A model generated the notes under the pieces. The model was not told the DNA's origin. It saw nothing but the letters and a program-made list of their open reading frames with translations, and searched no databases. From JAFDCJ01 sp964527835 (lineage in GTDB: Bacteria > Desulfobacterota > Desulfobacteria > Desulfobacterales > JAFDCJ01): 64,000 bases of DNA. Positions 58,772 to 64,000 of the stretch are shown piece by piece. How positions within the stretch are numbered: the first letter of the stretch is position 1; each line of letters begins with the position of its first letter. The position numbers and the translations under genes were made by a program. The DNA lies in contig CAZGNV010000019.1 in the NCBI GenBank assembly GCA_964527835.1, forward strand, positions 1 through 64,000. Direction: 5' to 3'.

Positions 58772-60982
58772 ATGAACCATATGACTAAAAAATATTATGC
58801 TCACAGCTTAGGGGGAAAACCACCGTCCGAGTGGCAGCCCCTGGAAAAACATTTGAAAAATGTCGCCAAACTTTCAAGATCATTTGCTGATGCCTTCGGT
58901 GCCGGGGATTGGGGCTATCTCTCCGGATTGTGGCATGATATTGGAAAATATTCCGATGAATTTCAGCAAAAACTCTATAGTCAGGAGGGAAACGATGCTC
59001 ATATTGAAACAAAAGCGGAGCGGGTCGATCATTCCACTGCAGGCGCACAGCATGCCTTTAAATCTTCAGGTGATAGGGGAAAGTTGATAGCTTATGCCAT
59101 TGCCGGACATCACACCGGGCTTCTGGATGGAAAATCCAATGATGCGTGCCTCCATGACCGGCTAAAAAAAACCATCCCCGATTATTCTCCCTGCCCTGAA
59201 CATATCATCAAAACCAAAAGCATAGGCAATCTGCCCTTTGACCTTAATGACCAAGACCCAAAGCGGTTTGGCTTCCAACTTTCCTTTTTTATACGGATGA
59301 TTTATTCCTGTCTAGTAGATGCGGATTTTCTTGATACTGAAGCGTTTATGGACAGAGAAAAATCCTTATGGCGAAAAGGTTATCCCACTCTAGTCGAATT
59401 GAATAAAAAGCTTGGTTTAGCACTCAACCATTTGGTTGAGAGTGCGCCCAGGACATCCATCAATAAATACAGAACGGCAATCTTAAGAAACTGTCTCGAT
59501 GCCGCTGAGCGTCCCCAAGGTCTATTCTCCTTAACAGTTCCAACGGGAGGTGGAAAAACACTTTCATCTCTTGCCTTTGCATTGAAACATGCCCTTAAAT
59601 ATGATTTGAAAAGGATTATTTATGTCATTCCATATACCAGTATTATCGAGCAGAATGCGGCTGTTTTTCGAGAAATCCTGGGTGAAGATGCGGTGCTGGA
59701 GCACCACAGCAACTTTGAACCAAAGGAAGAAGATCACCGTTCCCGCCTTGCTTCGGAAAACTGGGATGCACCGGTCATAGTTACGACAAATGTCCAATTC
59801 TTTGAATCATTATATCACTGTCGGTCATCAAGATGCAGAAAGACTCACAACATCACAAGCAGTGTCGTTATCCTTGATGAGGCGCAAATGCTGCCGGTGT
59901 CCCTGTTAAAGCCATGTCTTGAAGTTCTCAGGGAGCTTTCATCTGCCTATCGAACATCAATAGTTCTATGTACAGCCACCCAACCAGCTTTATCAACAAC
60001 GGATACTTTCAAAGACGGATTGGAAGATGTACACGAGATTGTCTCTGATCCAGAAAAACTCTATGTTGCGTTTAAAAGGATTCAAGCGAAAAAACTACCG
60101 GTGATTGCTGATGATGAACTAGCGGACAGATTAAATAAATACAAACAGGTCCTGTGTATCGTAAATACGAGAGGATATGCCAGGCGTATCTTTGAACTAA
60201 TACGTGATAGAAAAGAAGAATGCTATCACCTTAGCGCTTTAATGTGTCCCGAACACAGGACAGCAACCCTGAACAAGATAAGAGCGGCGCTGCTTGATGA
60301 TAGACCATGCCGGGTTATCAGTACCCAGCTAATTGAAGCCGGTGTGGATATTGATTTTCCCATAGTGTTTCGTTCAGCGGCGGGCCTAGATTCCATAGCC
60401 CAGGCAGCGGGTCGTTGCAACAGGGAAGGGAGGCTGCCTGAAGGTGGGCGGGTGTTTGTTTTTTCATCTGAAAAAGGTTTGCCGCCGGGTCATTTCCGCC
60501 AGACAGCCCAGACCGCCGAAAGTGTGATGCAGCACCATGATGATTTTTTGTCACTTGAAGCGGTTAGCGAATATTTCAGGACACTGTACTGGATGAAGGG
60601 GAATAAACTTGATGAATATCAGATACTGGATGATCTTGGTGAAGGCGCAAAAAACGGGGATTTCCCCTTCAGAGCCGTAGATAAAAAGTTCAAGATCATA
60701 AAAGACAGAGCTGAATCGATTATTATTCCCTGGAATAAGGACGCGGAAAAAATCATCAGTGGTTTGCGCTATTCTGAGTATCCAGCGCTGTTTGCCAGAA
60801 AGGCTCAGCGTTTCACCGTCCAGGTATATCCAAAGGTGCTGGACAGCCTGGAACGTGCAGGAAGTGTAGAGCGTCTGCATAACCAGTATTGCGTGTTGAT
60901 CAATATGGATCTGTATCGCGATGATCTTGGACTTTGTCCCGAGGATCCGACCTTTCATGAGGTTGAGAGCCTAATAACGTAA
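58772..60982 (+). CDS. cas3: CRISPR-associated helicase-nuclease Cas3 (type I-C)
   Basis: A 736-residue protein fusing an HD nuclease and an SF2 helicase, which degrades DNA after Cascade recognition. HD part: HSLGGKPPSEWQPLEKHL, LWHDIGKYSDEF (about 55), AYAIAGHHTGL. Helicase: Walker A VPTGGGKTLSSLAFAL (about 255-265), DEAQ box VILDEAQMLP (about 370), motif VI IAQAAGRCNREGR (about 545). All key residues are intact. Start ATG 58772 or 58781; the ribosome site is weak. It heads a compact cas operon in typical I-C order. Confidence 0.93.
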   Translation: MNHMTKKYYAHSLGGKPPSEWQPLEKHLKNVAKLSRSFADAFGAGDWGYLSGLWHDIGKYSDEFQQKLYSQEGNDAHIETKAERVDHSTAGAQHAFKSSGDRGKLIAYAIAGHHTGLLDGKSNDACLHDRLKKTIPDYSPCPEHIIKTKSIGNLPFDLNDQDPKRFGFQLSFFIRMIYSCLVDADFLDTEAFMDREKSLWRKGYPTLVELNKKLGLALNHLVESAPRTSINKYRTAILRNCLDAAERPQGLFSLTVPTGGGKTLSSLAFALKHALKYDLKRIIYVIPYTSIIEQNAAVFREILGEDAVLEHHSNFEPKEEDHRSRLASENWDAPVIVTTNVQFFESLYHCRSSRCRKTHNITSSVVILDEAQMLPVSLLKPCLEVLRELSSAYRTSIVLCTATQPALSTTDTFKDGLEDVHEIVSDPEKLYVAFKRIQAKKLPVIADDELADRLNKYKQVLCIVNTRGYARRIFELIRDRKEECYHLSALMCPEHRTATLNKIRAALLDDRPCRVISTQLIEAGVDIDFPIVFRSAAGLDSIAQAAGRCNREGRLPEGGRVFVFSSEKGLPPGHFRQTAQTAESVMQHHDDFLSLEAVSEYFRTLYWMKGNKLDEYQILDDLGEGAKNGDFPFRAVDKKFKIIKDRAESIIIPWNKDAEKIISGLRYSEYPALFARKAQRFTVQVYPKVLDSLERAGSVERLHNQYCVLINMDLYRDDLGLCPEDPTFHEVESLIT

Positions 60983-61037
60983 TCAATCAAAATAGCGAAA
61001 GCCATGAAACGAATTATCAGAGAAAGGGGGTGTCTGA

Positions 61038-61691
61038 ATGTCCTATGGGATAAAATTGAAAGTCTGGGGTAATTACGCCTGTTTTACCCGACCGGAAATG
61101 AAGGTGGAACGGGTCAGCTATGATGTGATGACGCCGTCAGCTGCCCGCGGGATTCTGGAGGCTATTTACTGGAAACCGGCAATTGTCTGGGTGGTAGACC
61201 GCATCCATGTACTCAATCCAATCCGCTTTGACAACATCAGGCGAAATGAACTTGCTGGCAAGTTGCCGGTCGGCAAGATAAAAAAAGCAATGAATGATGG
61301 TGTCAGCCCTGTTGAAACCTTCATTGAAAAAGATCGCCAGCAGCGTGCGGCAATGGTGCTGCGCGATGTTGCTTATGTCATTGAAGCGCATTTTGAGTTT
61401 ACCGGTTCTGAAGACAACAACGCAGCCAAACACAAAGAAATTTTTGACCGGCGCGCCCGCAAGGGGCAGTGCTTTCATCACCCCTATCTTGGTTGTCGTG
61501 AATTTTCCGCGCATTTCGAATTGATAGAGGATGATATCCCACAATCAGAACTTGCCGGGAAGCGGGATCTGGGCTGGATGCTGCATGATATGGATTTTGC
61601 AAACAACATGGAAGCAAAATTTTTCAGAGCGGAAATGCACAACGGGGTTATTGAAATTCCTCCGTTCAATGGAAGGGAGGTGAAATCATGA
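61038..61691 (+). CDS. cas5: Cas5 (Cas5d), type I-C crRNA-processing subunit
   Basis: A 217-residue RAMP protein starting YGIKLKVWGNYACFTRPEMKVERVSYDVMTPSAARGILEAI (shown partly: KVWGNYACFTRP, TPSAARGILEAIYW). In type I-C systems, which lack Cas6, Cas5d cleaves pre-crRNA and caps the crRNA 5' handle. AAAGGGGG precedes ATG. It overlaps the cas8c start by four bases. Confidence 0.93.
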   Translation: MSYGIKLKVWGNYACFTRPEMKVERVSYDVMTPSAARGILEAIYWKPAIVWVVDRIHVLNPIRFDNIRRNELAGKLPVGKIKKAMNDGVSPVETFIEKDRQQRAAMVLRDVAYVIEAHFEFTGSEDNNAAKHKEIFDRRARKGQCFHHPYLGCREFSAHFELIEDDIPQSELAGKRDLGWMLHDMDFANNMEAKFFRAEMHNGVIEIPPFNGREVKS

Positions 61692-63403
61692 TCCTTCAGG
61701 CATTGAACAGCTATTATGCAAGGTTGAAAGGCAATGCCGATGTGAATATCCCATTTTGGGGATTTAGTTCTCAAAAGATTCACTTTGCGTTGTTGCTTGA
61801 TCGTGATGGGCGTCTGCTTCAGGTTATTGACTTGAGGGAAACACAGGGAACAAGATTGCTGCCAAAACAGATGATCGTTCCGCAAGCGGTGATTAAATCG
61901 GTAAATATTGCCGCAAATTTCCTGTGGGATAACACAGGGTATGTCCTTGGAGCCGACAATAAGGGAAAACCGGAACGATCTGCGGAAACCTTCAAGGCGT
62001 TTAAAAAACTTCATCATGATATCGGGGCAGGATTAGATGATGAAGGAATGATTGCTGTGCTGCGGTTTTTAGATTCATGGAATCCGGCGGATGCACCGCA
62101 ATTGGAATATTGGAAGGATATGGTGACCGGGGCGAACCTCATCTTTCAATTGGATGGCGAACTTCGTTACGTCCATGATCGGCCAAAAATCAAGGATGCT
62201 TGGTTGAAACATTATTCCGAAAATATTTCAAAAGTTGCTGCAACATGTCTGGTTTGCGGCGAAAAAAAACCCATTGCCCGCTTGCATCCTAAAATTAAGG
62301 GCGTACGCGGCTCTCAGTCAACGGGCGCTGCCATTGTCTCCTTCAATCTTGACGCTTTCCTGTCTTACGGAAAAGAACAGAGCTTTAACGCCCCGGTCAG
62401 CGAAGACATCACCTTCAACTATGCGACAGCTCTTAACTACCTCCTTCGCACAGACAGTCGTCAAAAAGTCCAGATAGGAGACGCGGCAACAGTTTTCTGG
62501 ACAGAACGCGAATCGCCAATTGAAGGTTTTATGGGAGTAATTCTGAACCCCCAGAACGACAGCGGCGATATTAAGGAGATTCGTGATTTTTTAGATGCGG
62601 TGCGGGCAGGTAAGATGCCTTCATATCTTGGCGATCCGGATATTGGATTCTACATTCTAGGACTTTCTCCCAATGCATCACGTCTTTCCATTCGTTTCTG
62701 GCATGCCAGCACGGTGGGGGATATCAGCGCCAAAATCGGCCAGCACTTCAGTGATCTGGCTATAATCAAAAACTACGACAAGGATCCGGATTTTCCGGGT
62801 ATATGGCAGCTTTTAAGAGAAACCGCTGTGTTGCGAAAAGCCGAGAACATTTCTCCTGTTCTGTCCGGCCCAATCATGCGTTCAATTATGACAGGCGCGG
62901 CCTACCCTCAGAGTTTGATGACGGCAATCATAGGCCGCATACGCGCGGACCAGGAAATAAACTACTTGCGTGCGGCGATGATCAAGGCTTGTCTTGTCAG
63001 AAAATATCGTATTAATCGAATTTCAAAGGAGATCACAATGGCATTGGATAAAGAATCAACTAATGTTGCATACAGACTGGGGCGGCTTTTTGCCGTTCTT
63101 GAAAAAGCCCAGAAGGATGCAATCCCGGGAGCCAATACGACTATTAAGGACAGCTTTTATGGTTCGGCATCCGCAACGCCACGGACTGTTTTCCCACGGT
63201 TGCTCAGGCTCGCACAGCACCATATCCAGAAGGCGGAATACGGTCGTAATACAGATAAGATGATTGAGGAAATCATGCAGGATATTCAGGCCTTCCCCGC
63301 TCATATGAATTTAGATGACCAGGGCTTATTTGCGATCGGATATTACCATCAGCGAAAGAATTTTTATTTTAAATCAGACAAAAAGGAGGAAAACAATGAA
63401 TAA
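61688..63403 (+). CDS. cas8c: Cas8c (Csd1), type I-C large subunit
   Basis: A 571-residue large Cascade subunit that recognises the PAM and aids target unwinding. It begins MILQALNSYYARLKGN; the middle contains a Cys pair (ATCLVCGEKKPIARLHPKIK) and SFNLDAFLSYGKEQSFNAPV, both typical of Csd1; then VFWTERESP. Length is normal. It overlaps cas5 by four bases and cas7 by eight, so the operon is translationally coupled. Confidence 0.92.
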   Translation: MILQALNSYYARLKGNADVNIPFWGFSSQKIHFALLLDRDGRLLQVIDLRETQGTRLLPKQMIVPQAVIKSVNIAANFLWDNTGYVLGADNKGKPERSAETFKAFKKLHHDIGAGLDDEGMIAVLRFLDSWNPADAPQLEYWKDMVTGANLIFQLDGELRYVHDRPKIKDAWLKHYSENISKVAATCLVCGEKKPIARLHPKIKGVRGSQSTGAAIVSFNLDAFLSYGKEQSFNAPVSEDITFNYATALNYLLRTDSRQKVQIGDAATVFWTERESPIEGFMGVILNPQNDSGDIKEIRDFLDAVRAGKMPSYLGDPDIGFYILGLSPNASRLSIRFWHASTVGDISAKIGQHFSDLAIIKNYDKDPDFPGIWQLLRETAVLRKAENISPVLSGPIMRSIMTGAAYPQSLMTAIIGRIRADQEINYLRAAMIKACLVRKYRINRISKEITMALDKESTNVAYRLGRLFAVLEKAQKDAIPGANTTIKDSFYGSASATPRTVFPRLLRLAQHHIQKAEYGRNTDKMIEEIMQDIQAFPAHMNLDDQGLFAIGYYHQRKNFYFKSDKKEENNE

Positions 63404-64000
63404 AGCCATACAAAACCGTTACGAGTTTGTTTATCTTTTTGATGTCGAAAACGGCAATCCCAACGGGGACCCGGATGCCGGAAATATGCCCAGAATTGAC
63501 CCGGAAACAAGTTATGGTCTTGTTACCGATGTATGCCTGAAACGGAAAATCCGTAATTTTGTGGAGATTGTTAAGGGCAATCAACCCCCTTACGAGATCT
63601 ATATCAGAGAAAAAGCAATCCTTAACCAGACCCATGAAAGGGCACATCTGGCCGTTGGAGTAACGAGCCGAGATGAGAGTAAAAAACGCAAAGGTTCAGC
63701 GGCAGATGTAGAAAAAGCCAGAGCCTGGATGTGTTCCAACTTTTTTGATGTGCGCGCTTTCGGTGCTGTTATGTCTACAGGGGTTAATTGCGGGCAGGTC
63801 AGGGGACCTGTTCAATTAAACTTTGCCCGCAGCATAGAATCCATTGTCCCGCTGGAAATCAGCATTACCCGTATGGCGGTGACAACGGAAAAAGAGGCCG
63901 AACAGCAAAGCGGCGATAATCGGACAATGGGGCGCAAGCACATCGTGCCTTATGCCCTGTATCGCGTGGAAGGTTATATCTCCGCGCATTTAGCCGCGCA
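63396..64000 (+). CDS. cas7: Cas7 (Csd2), type I-C backbone subunit, cut by the window end
   Basis: The first 201 residues of a RAMP-fold protein that forms the Cascade backbone along the crRNA. It begins MNKAIQNRYEFVYLFDVENG, NPNGDPDAGNMPRIDPETSY and continues GLVTDVCLKRKIRNFV and FFDVRAFGAVMSTGVNCGQV, all Csd2 hallmarks. ATG at 63396 lies eight bases before the end of cas8c, after AAGGAGG. The frame is open to base 64000. The rest, with cas4-cas1-cas2 and the array if present, would lie to the right. Confidence 0.93.
   Translation, partial: MNKAIQNRYEFVYLFDVENGNPNGDPDAGNMPRIDPETSYGLVTDVCLKRKIRNFVEIVKGNQPPYEIYIREKAILNQTHERAHLAVGVTSRDESKKRKGSAADVEKARAWMCSNFFDVRAFGAVMSTGVNCGQVRGPVQLNFARSIESIVPLEISITRMAVTTEKEAEQQSGDNRTMGRKHIVPYALYRVEGYISAHLAA

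Noticed and set aside
58447..64000. CRISPR array
   Set aside because: No regularly spaced direct repeats of about 30 bases are seen. The array, if present, lies beyond 64000.

Overview
The window reads as chromosome of a Gram-negative, anaerobic Desulfobacterota bacterium, most likely a relative of the Desulfobacteraceae or Desulfosarcinaceae. This is inferred from gene content, since no rRNA or tRNA is present. The pointers are an outer-membrane gene (lpxC), a pilMNOPQ cluster with its own HTH gene, a DUF4390-NtrY-NtrX set, a siroheme-CcsA-HemA operon, a Fur-FeoA fusion, a solitary sulfoacetaldehyde acetyltransferase (Xsc) and a reductive-dehalogenase-like Fe-S protein. Most of the window is GC-rich by eye. 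The last 6 kb or so (57.7-64 kb) is visibly more AT-rich and looks acquired.

Layout. 1-0.5 kb: gene-free, with inverted repeats. 0.5-11 kb: reductive-dehalogenase-like protein, D-lactate/glycolate dehydrogenase, an envelope group (ClpP-like lipoprotein, small lipoprotein, M48 protease), a DsbD_2/SafE membrane protein, a lytic transglycosylase and a YifB ATPase. 11-18 kb: lpxC, DUF4390 protein, ntrY-ntrX, rsmD-coaD. 18-25 kb: DUF368 protein, pcm, K+ channel, 5-formyl-THF cyclo-ligase, serS-thrC and a TPR lipoprotein. 25.5-35 kb: the minus-strand xre-pilMNOPQ operon, then a plus-strand sensor kinase and sigma-54 activator that may control it. 35-44.8 kb: TPR protein, sugar/nucleoside kinase, SH3 protein, phosphoesterase, radical SAM protein, Fur-FeoA, FmdB protein, PAS-LuxR regulator with a secreted Cys-rich protein downstream, stand-alone pyruvate-kinase-C-like protein, zinc ribbon, trmL and Usp. 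44.8-57.7 kb: xsc, clpB, DHH and MBL hydrolases, siroheme dehydrogenase-ccsA-hemA-fabD, dksA, PHP phosphatase and RNase III. 57.7-64 kb: a VapBC-type toxin-antitoxin pair and a type I-C CRISPR-Cas operon (cas3-cas5-cas8c-cas7) that runs off the right end.

The most unusual signal is a dispersed family of palindromic elements. Four long members (about 180-190 bp) and at least seven short derivatives or fragments sit between genes. The long ones share a central core, CAAGCTGTTTGAGGAGCT then GCGACGAGTTCTTG. The stems around that core differ in sequence between copies but stay complementary within each copy, which suggests selection on structure. Several copies abut stop codons and in places supply them. 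No transposase is present, so they could be MITE-like or an uncharacterised structured element.

Functional links: the envelope genes, pilus genes and two-component systems suit a surface-attached or motile anaerobe. Siroheme, haem and cytochrome c biogenesis genes suit sulfite and electron-transfer chemistry, and Xsc would feed sulfite and acetyl phosphate into it.
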